Part shown: one piece after another, positions 1-15,890 of the stretch
Layout of the letters: each line of letters starts with the position of its first letter
Numbering within the stretch: position 1 is the first letter of the stretch
DNA from: Variovorax sp. 679
GTDB lineage: Bacteria; Pseudomonadota; Gammaproteobacteria; Burkholderiales; Burkholderiaceae_C
Reading direction: 5' to 3'
NCBI RefSeq assembly: GCF_003952185.1
Contig: NZ_RXFS01000004.1
Span: 372,001-436,000, forward strand
DNA: 64,000 nucleotides
The notes under the pieces: generated by a model
What the model saw: only the letters and a program-made list of their open reading frames with translations
What the model was told of the DNA's origin: nothing
The model's database searches: none
Position numbers and translations under genes: made by a program

Positions 1-1413
1 CTTGTTGTTGAAGCGCTCTGGAAAGATCTTCGCGAAGTCCGAGAAGATCGACTGCTTCATCAGCTCCGAGTGCAGCCCCGACACGCCGTTGACCGAATGG
101 CTCGCGAGCACTGCCACGTAGGCCATGCGCACGCGCCGCTCGCCGGCCTCGTCGACCAGCGACAGCCGGCGCATCAGCTCCACGTCGTTGCCGACCTTCT
201 GCGTCACGGCGGCGAGGAAGCGCGCGTTGATGTCGTAGATGATCTGCAGGTGCCGCGGCAGGATGCGCCCGAGCATCTCCACCGGCCAGGTCTCCAGAGC
301 CTCGTGCATCAGCGTGTGGTTGGTGTAGCTGAACACCTTCTGCGTGTGCGCCCAGGCTACGTCCCAGGAAAGGCCGTGCTCGTCGAGCAGGAGGCGCATG
401 AGCTCGGGCACAGCCAGCACCGGGTGCGTGTCGTTCAGGTGGATGCTGACCTTCTCCGACAGCTGGTCGAAGGTCTTGTGGTTGCGCAGGTAGCGGCGCA
501 GCAGGTCCTGCACGCTCGCGCTGCAGAAGAAGTATTCCTGGTGCAGCCGCAGCTCGCGGCCCGAGGGCGTGGAGTCGTCGGGGTAGAGCACGCGCGACAC
601 GTTCTCCGACTGGTTCTTGCTTTCCACCGCGCCCATGTAGTTGCCGCGGTTGAAGGCCGAGAGGTCGATCTCCTCGGTGGCGCGCGCCGACCACAGCCGC
701 AGCGTGTTGGTGGCCTGCGTGCCGTAGCCCGGGATGATGGTGTCGTAGGCCACCGCCAGCACGTCGTGCGTGTCGACCCAGTCGGCCGCGCCTGAAGCCG
801 CACTGGCGCCTTCGCGTTTCTGCACATGGCCGCCGAAGCGCACGCGGTAGTTCACCTCGGGCCGCTGGAATTCCCACGGGTTGCCGCGCGTGAGCCAGTA
901 GTCGGGCGTTTCCACCTGCTGGCCGTCGACGATGCGCTGGCGGAACATGCCGTACTCGTAGCGGATGCCGTAGCCCATGCCCGGCACGCCGAGCGTGGCC
1001 ATCGAGTCCAGGAAGCAGGCCGCGAGCCGCCCGAGGCCGCCGTTGCCCAGCGCCGCGTCGGGCTCGCGCTCGGCCAGCGCAGCCATGTCGACGCCGAAGT
1101 CGGCCAGCGCCTCGCGCACCGTGTCGTACAGGTCCACGGCCAGCAGCGCGTTGGTGAAGGTGCGCCCGATCAGGAACTCCATCGACAGGTAGTAGACGCG
1201 CTTCAGGTCCTGCGCGTAGTTGGCGCGCGTGGTCATCATCCAGCGCTCGACCAGCTGGTCGCGCACCGCCTGCGAGGTGGCGTTGAGCCAGTCGTCCTGG
1301 CTGGCCGCGACAGGGTCCTTGCCGACCGCGTAGATCAGCTTGTTGGCCACCGCGCGCTTGAAGGCCGCTACGTCGCGGTCGGGGTGGTCGTAGGCGAAGT
1401 CCTTGATCGTCAT
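1..1413 (-). CDS. glgP: Glycogen/alpha-glucan phosphorylase, N-terminal part (continues past the left edge)
   Basis: This enzyme removes glucose from alpha-1,4-glucan by phosphorolysis, giving glucose-1-phosphate in the cytoplasm. The 471 residues present show the family's N-terminal hallmarks: [12 protein letters not shown] near residues 73-83 and [16 protein letters not shown] near residue 120. At the truncated end the frame still reads phosphorylase sequence ([16 protein letters not shown]). The C-terminal half, including the pyridoxal-phosphate lysine, lies outside the window, so catalytic competence cannot be judged. The ATG is preceded by GGGAG at good spacing. It is the last gene of the glg operon, 20 bp after the glgA stop codon. 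Confidence 0.95.
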   Translation of the reverse strand, partial: MTIKDFAYDHPDRDVAAFKRAVANKLIYAVGKDPVAASQDDWLNATSQAVRDQLVERWMMTTRANYAQDLKRVYYLSMEFLIGRTFTNALLAVDLYDTVREALADFGVDMAALAEREPDAALGNGGLGRLAACFLDSMATLGVPGMGYGIRYEYGMFRQRIVDGQQVETPDYWLTRGNPWEFQRPEVNYRVRFGGHVQKREGASAASGAADWVDTHDVLAVAYDTIIPGYGTQATNTLRLWSARATEEIDLSAFNRGNYMGAVESKNQSENVSRVLYPDDSTPSGRELRLHQEYFFCSASVQDLLRRYLRNHKTFDQLSEKVSIHLNDTHPVLAVPELMRLLLDEHGLSWDVAWAHTQKVFSYTNHTLMHEALETWPVEMLGRILPRHLQIIYDINARFLAAVTQKVGNDVELMRRLSLVDEAGERRVRMAYVAVLASHSVNGVSGLHSELMKQSIFSDFAKIFPERFNNK

Positions 1414-1433
1414 CGGAACGCTCCCGGAAGTGG

Positions 1434-2903
1434 TTATTTCAGGCTTTGCTGGTAGACATCGATGTACTGCGCCGCCGCCGCGGCCCAGTCGGCCGGCCGG
1501 CGCATGGCGTTGCCGCGCACGCGGCGCCAGTCGGGGGCGCGCTCGTAGAGGGCGAAGGCACGGCGCACGGCGCGTTCGTAGTCGGTCACCTCGAAGCGGT
1601 CGAACACGAAACCGGTGGCCTCGCCGCTGGCCAGGTCTTCCAGCGAGCTGTCGACCACCGTGTCGGCCAGCCCGCCGACGCGGCGCACCAGCGGCAGGCT
1701 GCCGTACTTGAGGCCGTACATCTGGGTGAGGCCGCAGGGCTCGAAGAGCGAGGGCACCAGCGTCACGTCGCCCGCGCCGAAGAGCTGATGGGCCAGCGTC
1801 TCGTTGTAGCCGACGGTCACGCTCACCGATTGCGGCGCGGCCGCCGCGCGCTTGCGGAAGGCTTCCTCGAGCCAGCCCTCGCCGCTGCCCAGCAGCGCGA
1901 GCTGGCCGCCCTGGGCGAGCAGTGCGTCGAGCCCGCCCAGCACCAGGTGCAGGCCCTTCTGCTCGGTGAGCCGGCTCACGACGATGAAGAGCGGCGCGTC
2001 CGGCCGGTCGGCCAGCCCCAGCTGGTGCTGCAGCACCGACTTGCTGCGTGCCTTGCCGGCCATGTGGCGGCCCTCGGGCGTGTGATAGCCCTGCACCAGC
2101 GCGGCATCCGTCGCCGGGTTCCAGACCTTGTCGTCGACCGCGTTGAGGATGCCGCTCAACACCGCGCTGCGCTGGCGCAGCAGCCCGTCGAGCCCGCAGC
2201 CCTGCTCGGGCGTCTGGATCTCGAGCGCGTAGGTCGGGCTCACCGTGGTGAGCCGGTCGGCGAAGTACAGGCCGGCCTTCATGAAGGAGACCTGCCCGTG
2301 GTACTCGAGGCCGTTCATCTGGAACGCCGTCCCCGGCAGGCCGAGCTCGGTGAAGTGCCAGGGCGCGAAGATGCCCTGGTAGGCCAGGTTGTGCACGGTG
2401 AAGACGCTGCCCACGCGCGGGCCGCCTGCCTGCCGCGCGAAGTGCAGGTACGCCGGCGCGAGCGCCGCGTGCCAGTCGTGCGCGTGCACGACCTCGGGCT
2501 GCCATTGCGGATCGAGCCCCTGCGCCAGCTGCGCCGCCGCCCAGCCCAGCAACGCGAAGCGGCGGTGGTTGTCGCCGTAGGGCTGGCGCGAGGTGTCTTC
2601 GTAGGGATTGCCCGGCCGGCCGTAAAGCGCCGGCGCGTCGATCACGTAGGCCGGAATGCCCGGAGCCCCGTCGATGTCGATATGCCCGAGCCGCAGCCCG
2701 AAACCCTCGCCCCAGGGCGCGCTGAAGGCGGCCACAGGCGCCAGGTCGCGCACGCCGGCCACGATGGCCGGAAAGCCCGGCAGCAGCACGCGCGCGTCCT
2801 GCCCTTCGGCCATGAGCGCCAGGGGCAGGGCGCCGGCGATGTCCGCCAGGCCGCCGGTCTTGAGGAGGGGAAAGAGTTCGGCGCTGACCTGGAGGATTCG
2901 CAT
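1434..2903 (-). CDS. glgA: Glycogen synthase (ADP-glucose type)
   Basis: This GT5-family enzyme transfers glucose from ADP-glucose to the non-reducing end of alpha-1,4-glucan. The 489-residue protein is of normal length. It carries the ADP-glucose-binding KTGGLAD motif at residues 15-21 and a [10 protein letters not shown] segment near 140. The GT-B C-terminal motif [17 protein letters not shown] lies near residue 385. It begins 10 bp after the glgC stop with no clear Shine-Dalgarno sequence, which suggests translational coupling to glgC. Its substrate is made by the adjacent glgC product. Confidence 0.96.
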   Translation of the reverse strand: MRILQVSAELFPLLKTGGLADIAGALPLALMAEGQDARVLLPGFPAIVAGVRDLAPVAAFSAPWGEGFGLRLGHIDIDGAPGIPAYVIDAPALYGRPGNPYEDTSRQPYGDNHRRFALLGWAAAQLAQGLDPQWQPEVVHAHDWHAALAPAYLHFARQAGGPRVGSVFTVHNLAYQGIFAPWHFTELGLPGTAFQMNGLEYHGQVSFMKAGLYFADRLTTVSPTYALEIQTPEQGCGLDGLLRQRSAVLSGILNAVDDKVWNPATDAALVQGYHTPEGRHMAGKARSKSVLQHQLGLADRPDAPLFIVVSRLTEQKGLHLVLGGLDALLAQGGQLALLGSGEGWLEEAFRKRAAAAPQSVSVTVGYNETLAHQLFGAGDVTLVPSLFEPCGLTQMYGLKYGSLPLVRRVGGLADTVVDSSLEDLASGEATGFVFDRFEVTDYERAVRRAFALYERAPDWRRVRGNAMRRPADWAAAAAQYIDVYQQSLK

Positions 2904-2913
2904 CGTGTTTGGA

Positions 2914-4251
<1,338 letters not shown>

Positions 4252-4342
4252 CCTGTGTCTCCGTTCGTTGGTCTGTTCGCTTGCCGGAATCCGCCGTCAG
4301 AGTTTCTGCATCGAGACTAGCACCGCGTTGTGCGCCTGGCTC

Positions 4343-6439
<2,097 letters not shown>

Positions 6440-6497
6440 GCTTTGGGCTCCCCAGGGAGGTTGCTTCCCGAGGCCGGGACTCGCCCCGGCGGGCGAC

Positions 6498-6529
6498 CTA
6501 CTTTTCTTTGCTTCGCCAAAGAAAAGTAG
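6498..6529. repeat. Perfect 13-bp stem-loop in the left arm
   Basis: CTACTTTTCTTTG and CAAAGAAAAGTAG are exact reverse complements around a six-base CTTCGC loop. The structure is flanked on both sides by GGCGACC. The stem is unusually AT-rich for this genome and is the best-conserved part of both arms. Confidence 0.85.
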
Positions 6530-6701
6530 GCAAAAGAAAGGCGACCCCACTGTCTGCGACCCCTTCGCTTCGCTACGGGGCAACCTGCGGTGCTCGCGTT
6601 TCGCGGGGTCTCGCAGAACTCGCTTCGCTCAGACAGCTGCGAGCCCTGATCCGCGAAACGCTGCGCTCCTCGGCGCAGCCAGAGGGGAGAGGGAACACTC
6701 G

Positions 6702-6866
6702 GGCCATCGCGTTGCTCGGCCACCAAGGCACGGCAAGCGCTTCGCGCTTGCCGTGCTTGGAATGAATCGCTGCTCCTGTTGGAGGCGCTGAAGTTGAATG
6801 TGAATACGTGGCCGAGCGAAGCGAAGGCCAGTCCAGGCTGTTCAGAGGCCGAGCGTAGCGATGGCC
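6702..6866. repeat. Three 20-bp GGCC-bounded repeats in the centre of the element
   Basis: Three 20-bp units share the form GGCCGAGC-N-N-AGCGA-N-GGCC. They lie at 6702-6721 (inverted), 6810-6829 and 6847-6866. The first and third are counterparts of the two large arms, while the second lies in the spacer. Each unit is close to palindromic at its ends. Confidence 0.6.
6723..6760. repeat. Central hairpin of the inverted-repeat element
   Basis: GCACGGCAAGCG pairs exactly with CGCTTGCCGTGC around a CTTCG loop. Outer CCAA/TTGG pairs extend the stem to about 16 bp with one bulged G. It could form a cruciform or a strong RNA hairpin between glgB and glgX. No T-tract follows on either strand, so it is not a classical terminator. 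Confidence 0.7.
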
Positions 6867-7048
6867 TGTTCGGTTCCCAACTCCCTTCTGGCTGCGCCGA
6901 GGAGCGCAGACGTAGGAGGGATAAGGGCCGCAGCTGTTTGAGCGTAACGAAGTGAAGCGAGTTCTGCGGACCCCCTCCTACGTCGAGCACCGCAGGTTGC
7001 CCGTAGCGAAGCGGAGGGACGCAGACAGTAGGGTCGCCTTTCTTTTGC

Positions 7049-7080
7049 CTACGTTTCTTTGGCGAAGCAAAGAAAAGTAG
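7049..7080. repeat. Near-perfect 13-bp stem-loop in the right arm
   Basis: This is the counterpart of the left-arm hairpin, with CTACGTTTCTTTG against CAAAGAAAAGTAG. There is one mismatch in the 13-bp stem and the loop is GCGAAG. It lies about 50 bp from the glgB stop codon. Confidence 0.8.
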
Positions 7081-7130
7081 GTCGGCCGCCGGGCCGAGAC
7101 CCGGCCTCGGGAAACAACCAGCCCCAGAAA

Positions 7131-9314
<2,184 letters not shown>

Positions 9315-9319
9315 GGTGC

Positions 9320-10996
<1,677 letters not shown>

Positions 10997-11127
10997 GCCG
11001 GTCCCTGTGGTCTGAAATCATTGTGGCATGCGAAATCCGGGCCAGTGATACGGTCATGCGGGTTGGCGGCGCGTGGCGCGAAGGTCCGTGAAGCTTTCTA
11101 CACTTGACGCCGTTCCCGTTTATCAAG

Positions 11128-12588
11128 ATGACGACTTCCGATCCCGCTTCCTCCTCTTCCCTCGCCGCGCTCGAGGCGCGGCTCGCCCAGGACCTCCAAT
11201 GCCTCGGCTGGCCCGCTCGCCAGTGGATGCCCCCGCGGCAGGCCGACGATGAACCGATGCTCGACGTGGCCATCATCGGTGGCGGACAGGCCGGGCTGGC
11301 CGCCTCGGTCGCGCTGGCGCAGCTGGGCATTCGCGCGGTGATCTTCGACCGTTCGCCCGCGGGCAGCGAAGGCCCCTGGGCGACCACGGCGCGCATGGAG
11401 ACGCTGCGCTCGCCCAAGGAGCTCACCGGCCCGGCGATGGGCCTGCCCGCGCTCACCTTCCGCGCATGGTTCGAGGCCCAGTTCGGGCTGGAGGCCTGGA
11501 CGGCAATGGACAAGATCCCGCGCCTGCAGTGGATGGACTACCTCGTCTGGTATCGCCGCGTGATGGACGTGGACGTGCGCAACGACGCCGCCGTGACCGG
11601 CATCCGGCCCCTGCCCGACGCGACCGGCGTGCGGCTCGACCTGCGCACGCCCGAAGGCGAAAGCAGCGTGCTGGCGCGCCGTGTCGTCCTCGCCACCGGG
11701 CGCGACGGCCTCGGCGGGCCGGCCGTTCCAGCATTCGTGAATGCCCTGCCGCGATCGAAGTGGGCCCATTCCTCCGACGAGATGGACTACGGCAGGCTCA
11801 AGGGCCTGCGCGTGGGCGTGATCGGCGCGGGCTCGTCGGCCATGGACAGCGCGGCCACCGCGCTGGAGGCCGGTGCCCACAGCGTCGAACTGCTGATCCG
11901 CCGCAGCGACCTGCCGCGCGTCAACAAGGGGAAGGGCGCGGGTGTGCCGGGGCTCACGCAGGGGCACTACGACCTGCCGGACGAACTCAAGTGGCGCATC
12001 CGCCACTACATCAACGTGCTGAACGTGCCGCCGCCGCACGGCAGCACGCTGCGGGTGTCGCGCCATCCCAATGCCTTCTTCAACTTCGGTTGCCCGGTGC
12101 TGGCCATCGAGCCGAAGGGCGACGGGATGGTGGTGTCGACGCCCAAGGGCGATTTCGAGTTCGACTTCCTGATCGTCTCGACCGGCTTCAAGGTCGACTG
12201 GCCCAACCGCCCCGAGTTCGACGGCATTGCCGCCCACGTGCGCACCTGGAAAGACCGTTTCGTGCCCGCTCCCGGCGACGAAGACCAGGAACTGGACGAC
12301 TCGCCCGACCTCGGGCCGGCCTTCGAATTCAAGGAGCGCGCGTCCGGCGCATGCCCGGGGCTCGGGCGCATCCACTGCTTCTGCTACCCGGCGGCGCTGT
12401 CGCACGGCACGGTGTCGGGCGATATCCCGGCCATCAGCGATGGCGCGAAACGGCTGGCCAGTGGCATCGCCAGCCTGTTCTACCGCGAGGATTTCGACCA
12501 TCACTGGGCCAACCTCGAGGAGTTCGCCGAGCCGGAGCTCTTCGGCGACGAGTGGACGCCTGCCCTGCCGCCCAAAGAAAGAAATTGA
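11128..12588 (+). CDS. FAD/NAD(P)-dependent oxidoreductase, flavin-containing-monooxygenase-like
   Basis: The 486-residue protein has two dinucleotide-binding folds. The FAD motif GGGQAG is at residues 51-56 and a second motif GAGSSA is at 233-238, the layout of flavin-containing monooxygenases and related reductases. The reaction and substrate are unknown. The ATG follows a weak ribosome-binding region. A TTG at 11104 in frame would add eight residues. Fourteen bases separate it from the next gene, and its two downstream partners are AhpD-like, so the three probably act together in oxidising a small organic or peroxide substrate (inference). Confidence 0.82.
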   Translation: MTTSDPASSSSLAALEARLAQDLQCLGWPARQWMPPRQADDEPMLDVAIIGGGQAGLAASVALAQLGIRAVIFDRSPAGSEGPWATTARMETLRSPKELTGPAMGLPALTFRAWFEAQFGLEAWTAMDKIPRLQWMDYLVWYRRVMDVDVRNDAAVTGIRPLPDATGVRLDLRTPEGESSVLARRVVLATGRDGLGGPAVPAFVNALPRSKWAHSSDEMDYGRLKGLRVGVIGAGSSAMDSAATALEAGAHSVELLIRRSDLPRVNKGKGAGVPGLTQGHYDLPDELKWRIRHYINVLNVPPPHGSTLRVSRHPNAFFNFGCPVLAIEPKGDGMVVSTPKGDFEFDFLIVSTGFKVDWPNRPEFDGIAAHVRTWKDRFVPAPGDEDQELDDSPDLGPAFEFKERASGACPGLGRIHCFCYPAALSHGTVSGDIPAISDGAKRLASGIASLFYREDFDHHWANLEEFAEPELFGDEWTPALPPKERN

Positions 12589-12601
12589 GAAAAACCGAAT
12601 C

Positions 12602-13096
12602 ATGACAAGCACTACCGATGTGATCGATGCCGTCGTCCCCCTGACGCCGGACCAGCCCAACTGGGCGCTGCGCCGCCAGCGCGAAAAGGTGCTCGCCGCG
12701 ACGCAGGGCAGCTACGACGCGATGTTTGCTCCCTCCGTCGAGGGCATTTCGGTGAGCGAGCGGCTGCTGGTGGCGCTGCACGCCTGCCGCGTCTCGAAGG
12801 CCGACAGCCTCGCTGCGCACTACCGTGACCGGCTCGCGGCCGAAGGCGCCGACGCCGCCGTGATCGCGGCTGTCGACGCCGGCAAGCCCGTGGCCGATGC
12901 GCGCCTGCAGGCCGTGCTGGCCTTCACCGGCAAGCTGATCGAGCGCCCCATCGAAGGCGACAAGGCGGCTGTGCAGTCGCTGGCCGCGAGCGGCCTGTCG
13001 ACGCCGGCCATCGTGGCGATGAGCCAGCTGATCGCCTTCCTTTCGTACCAGATCCGCGTCGCCGCGGGGCTGAAGGCGATGGAGGCCCTGGCATGA
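12602..13096 (+). CDS. Carboxymuconolactone-decarboxylase-domain protein, Avi_7170-like
   Basis: This 164-residue all-helical protein of the CMD/AhpD superfamily lacks the usual CxxC pair. The segment around LLVALHACRVS (residues 60-70) keeps only one cysteine. It resembles, from memory, the Avi_7170 family, which occurs next to an Avi_7169-type alkylhydroperoxidase-domain protein, as here. The ATG lies 14 bp after the flavoprotein stop, and the gene ends in an ATGA overlap with the next one. It may be a non-catalytic or structural partner of the downstream protein. Confidence 0.78.
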   Translation: MTSTTDVIDAVVPLTPDQPNWALRRQREKVLAATQGSYDAMFAPSVEGISVSERLLVALHACRVSKADSLAAHYRDRLAAEGADAAVIAAVDAGKPVADARLQAVLAFTGKLIERPIEGDKAAVQSLAASGLSTPAIVAMSQLIAFLSYQIRVAAGLKAMEALA

Positions 13097-13689
13097 GCGC
13101 GCCGATCCGCATCAAGGGCTTCACCAACGAAGTGCTCAAGTGGAAGCCTTGGCTCGACACGGTGAACGTCGACACCGCCACGCCCCAGCAACTGGCGGCG
13201 CTGGACGAGATGAGCCCGCAGGCCCGCACCTCGCCCTACTTCCTGGTGCTGGCGCACCAGCCCGAGATATTGCTGCAGCGCTCCATCGCCTTCAACGCGA
13301 TCATGTTCGCGCCGGGCGGCATGCCGCGCGCGGAGCGGGAGCTGGGCGCAACGGTGGAGTCGCGCGTCAACGGCTGCGTGTACTGCGCCTCGGTGCACGC
13401 GCAGCGCTTCGAGCAGCTGGCCAAGCGCAACGACGTGATCTCGCAGGTGTTCGAGGAGCCGGCGGGCGCGGGCACCACGGCGCGGGAGAAGGCGATCGTC
13501 GAGTTCTCCATCCGCCTCGGTGCGGAGCCCGACAAGGTCTCGGCCGAGGACATCCGCAAGCTGAAGGATGTCGGGCTGGGCGAGCTGGAGATCCTCGACC
13601 TGATCCATTCGGTGGCCATCTTCGCCTGGGCCAACCGGCTGATGCTCAACCTCGGGGAGCCGGTGTTCCCCGAAGCCGACGCGTCATAG
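13093..13689 (+). CDS. Alkylhydroperoxidase-domain protein, Avi_7169-like
   Basis: This 198-residue AhpD/CMD-type protein carries the full redox motif in VNGCVYCASVHAQR (residues 94-107), that is CxxC with a histidine four positions later. Proteins with this motif reduce peroxides or disulfides using the cysteine pair. It overlaps the preceding gene by four bases (ATGA), implying coupled translation. The 3' end overlaps the convergent opine-dehydrogenase-like gene by six bases, leaving no room for a terminator. Confidence 0.83.
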   Translation: MSAPIRIKGFTNEVLKWKPWLDTVNVDTATPQQLAALDEMSPQARTSPYFLVLAHQPEILLQRSIAFNAIMFAPGGMPRAERELGATVESRVNGCVYCASVHAQRFEQLAKRNDVISQVFEEPAGAGTTAREKAIVEFSIRLGAEPDKVSAEDIRKLKDVGLGELEILDLIHSVAIFAWANRLMLNLGEPVFPEADAS

Positions 13690-14763
13690 GCGTGCGAGCA
13701 GGCCGGCGACGGTTTCGTTCGCCAGACCCAGCGGCTCGATCAGGTCGTTCTCGCGGCGGTAGTCGATACCGTTGACCAGCGAGGCCGCATCCACGATGGT
13801 GCGGGTCGCGGGCGTGGGCACGCCGGCGATGGCGCCCAGCGCCTCGACGAAGGCCAGGCCGTAGGGCATGTCTTCGCTCACGTAGCGCGTGTCGGTCTGC
13901 GTGGGGCCGGGCGGGCCGCCGCGCTTGGCGTGCAGCTCGGCGGCGATGTCGGCGAGTTTTTCCGACTGGGTGCCGAAGGAGCGCGCGAAGTGCGCCTCGA
14001 TGGGACCGACTTCGATGCCGAAGGCAGCGGCCACGGCGCGGCGCTCGGCATCGAGCGCCTCGATCGCGCGCGACACGCCGGGCGTCATGCAGTGGTACTG
14101 CGGCCAGTTCTCGGCGCGCTCGATGCGGGTCCAGTTGAAGACCGTCAGCGGCCCGTGGGACTGTGGGTTGACGTTGGCCAGGGCGCTGGCGAGGGCGCCG
14201 GGCTGCTCCGAGAAACCTTCGCCGAAGAGGGCAGTGCACAGCGCGACGGCTTCGGTTGCCCTGGAGCCGGGCAGGGCGGAGACACCGACGGCCTTGCGCC
14301 GCGTCATCACCTTGACCTGGGTACCCGATTCGCGACGCGCGGTCAGCACGGTCGTGCCGAAGCTGGCGACTGTGACCTGCCGGCCGGCCCGGCGGGCCGC
14401 TTCATGCAGATAGAGCGATGACAGCGAGGCCATCGAGCTGACGATCACGGTCTGGCCGTCGCGCAGGAAGGGCAGCAGGGCGTCCATCACCCGCTTGTGG
14501 CCGTTGACGGGCAGCGCGAGCAGCAGCACGTCGGCGGTGTTGCACAGGCTGGCCGCGTCGTCGGCGACCTCGACGGTCACCGAGAACGACTCGATGCCGC
14601 CGGCTTCCAGCGCCTGCGTGCGCAGGGCATCCGCGCCCCGGCCGCCCGGCGACCACACGGTGACGCCATGCCCCGCCCGCCGCAGCCAGGCCGCGCTGGC
14701 CAGCGCGATCGCCCCGGCGCCCGCGATGCCGACGCGGTATTTGCGGCCCGCAGGCTCAGTCAA
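13684..14763 (-). CDS. Opine/octopine dehydrogenase family protein
   Basis: The 359-residue protein has an N-terminal Rossmann fold (GIAGAGAIA, residues 12-20). The C-terminal domain is typical of octopine/nopaline dehydrogenases, with NVNPQSHGPLTVFNW, a tryptophan shortly after, and MTPGVSRAIEALD. The family reversibly couples an amino acid to a keto acid using NAD(P)H. The start appears to be TTG, overlapping the stop of the upstream Bug-receptor gene by eight bases; I see no better start before the nucleotide-binding motif. Ketopantoate reductase is an alternative for the N-terminal half, but the C-terminus does not fit. Confidence 0.8.
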   Translation of the reverse strand: MTEPAGRKYRVGIAGAGAIALASAAWLRRAGHGVTVWSPGGRGADALRTQALEAGGIESFSVTVEVADDAASLCNTADVLLLALPVNGHKRVMDALLPFLRDGQTVIVSSMASLSSLYLHEAARRAGRQVTVASFGTTVLTARRESGTQVKVMTRRKAVGVSALPGSRATEAVALCTALFGEGFSEQPGALASALANVNPQSHGPLTVFNWTRIERAENWPQYHCMTPGVSRAIEALDAERRAVAAAFGIEVGPIEAHFARSFGTQSEKLADIAAELHAKRGGPPGPTQTDTRYVSEDMPYGLAFVEALGAIAGVPTPATRTIVDAASLVNGIDYRRENDLIEPLGLANETVAGLLARL

Positions 14764-15730
14764 CCTTGATTCCGCCTTGCTTGATCACTTTGGCCCAGCG
14801 CTGGCTGTCCTCGGTCACGACCTTGCCCAGAGCCGCCGCACCGCCGCAGGTATTGACCGCGCCAAGCTGGGCGAAGCGCTGCTTCGTCTCCGGCAGGTTG
14901 CACACCTCGACCAGCGCGGCCGACAGCTTCTCGACGCTCGCCGCCGGCATGCGCGCCGGCGCCATCACGCCGACCCAGACCGGCACTTCCATTCCCGGCA
15001 GGCCCGTGGCCTCGCCGATGGTCGGGGCCGAGCCCATGCTGGGCAGCGCGGCGCGCGAGAAGGTGCCGAGTACGCGGGCCTTGCCGCTGGCGACCATCGG
15101 TTCGATCGAGGCCACGCTGGTCACGATGGTCGCGACCTGCCCGCCCAGCAGGTCGGTGAGGGCGGGCGCGGCGCCCCGGTAGGGCACATGCAGCAGGTTC
15201 GTGCCGCTGGCCTGCGCCAGCAACGCACCGGTCAGGTGCGAGACGGTGCCGTTGCCGGTCGAGGCGTAGGTCACCTGGCCCGGTTTGGCCTTGGCGTCGC
15301 GCAGCACGTCGGCCACCGTCTTGTAGGGGCTTTCGGCGCGTACCGACAGCGTCATGGGCGTGTCGGCAACCAGGGCCACTGGCACCAACTCGTGCACCGG
15401 GTCGTAGGGGAGCTTGGCCTGCAGATGAGGGGCGATCGTTACCGCGCCGCCGGTGGCCAGCAGCACCGTGGCACCGTCGGTCGCCTTGGCCACCGCGTCG
15501 GCGGCCACGATGCCGCCGGCGCCGGCCTTGTTGTCGATGATGACGGGCTGGCCCAGCTTGTCGGTGAGCTTGGCGCCCAGGTAGCGGGCGATGACGTCCT
15601 GCGCGCCGCCGGTGGCGAAGGGCACGACGATGCGCAGGGGCTTGTCGTTCTGCTGGGCCCGGAGGGGGAGGGCGGCAAGGCCGGCGGCGGCCGCGAGGGC
15701 CAGGGCGAGGTGTTTCAGGCGCAGTTTCAT
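14756..15730 (-). CDS. Bug-family tripartite tricarboxylate transporter substrate-binding protein
   Basis: This periplasmic solute receptor has a cleavable signal peptide (residues 1-25, ending LPLRAQ). The body follows the Bug pattern: PLRIVVPFATGGAQDVIAR, GAGGIVAADAVAK and LLHVPYRGAAPALTDLLGG. The 324-residue length is typical. No TctA or TctB membrane subunit lies nearby, a frequent situation for this expanded family in Burkholderiales. It is followed with overlap by the opine-dehydrogenase-like gene, so the ligand may be an opine, amino acid or carboxylate (inference). It is divergent from leuS. Confidence 0.9.
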   Translation of the reverse strand: MKLRLKHLALALAAAAGLAALPLRAQQNDKPLRIVVPFATGGAQDVIARYLGAKLTDKLGQPVIIDNKAGAGGIVAADAVAKATDGATVLLATGGAVTIAPHLQAKLPYDPVHELVPVALVADTPMTLSVRAESPYKTVADVLRDAKAKPGQVTYASTGNGTVSHLTGALLAQASGTNLLHVPYRGAAPALTDLLGGQVATIVTSVASIEPMVASGKARVLGTFSRAALPSMGSAPTIGEATGLPGMEVPVWVGVMAPARMPAASVEKLSAALVEVCNLPETKQRFAQLGAVNTCGGAAALGKVVTEDSQRWAKVIKQGGIKVD

Positions 15731-15890
15731 GGTGTTCGAGGCGGTGCGATGAACCTGCCCGGCGGCAGGCGTTACCCGCGCAACACGCAGGTTACGTGCC
15801 CCGAGTCTAGAGTCTGCGGGCCGGGGCTTCGCCCGGGCGCGATAATCCCGCGTTCCCGGCCGCCTTGCGCCGGGCTCTTGCCGAACCGCC

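Larger units (their letters stand above)
6459..7119. repeat. Large imperfect inverted-repeat element filling the glgB-glgX gap
   Basis: The left arm (about 6459-6721) and right arm (about 6847-7119) are reverse complements at high identity over much of their length. The outer 45 bp differ at only about four positions. Each arm carries a strong hairpin built on CTACTTTTCTTTG, then shared blocks around GGCAACCTGCGGTGCTCG and CGCTCCTCGGCGCAGCCAGA. The 125-bp centre holds another hairpin. The element starts 12 bp after the glgB stop and ends about 20 bp before the glgX ATG. I see no transposase. I recall similar mosaic repeats between genes in Comamonadaceae, but that is memory and not a search. 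Confidence 0.85.

Noticed and set aside
6440..6583. N-terminal extension of GlgX
   Set aside because: The 48 extra codons are made of the inverted-repeat sequence, and the ATG at 6439 has a good ribosome-binding site and a family-like N-terminus.
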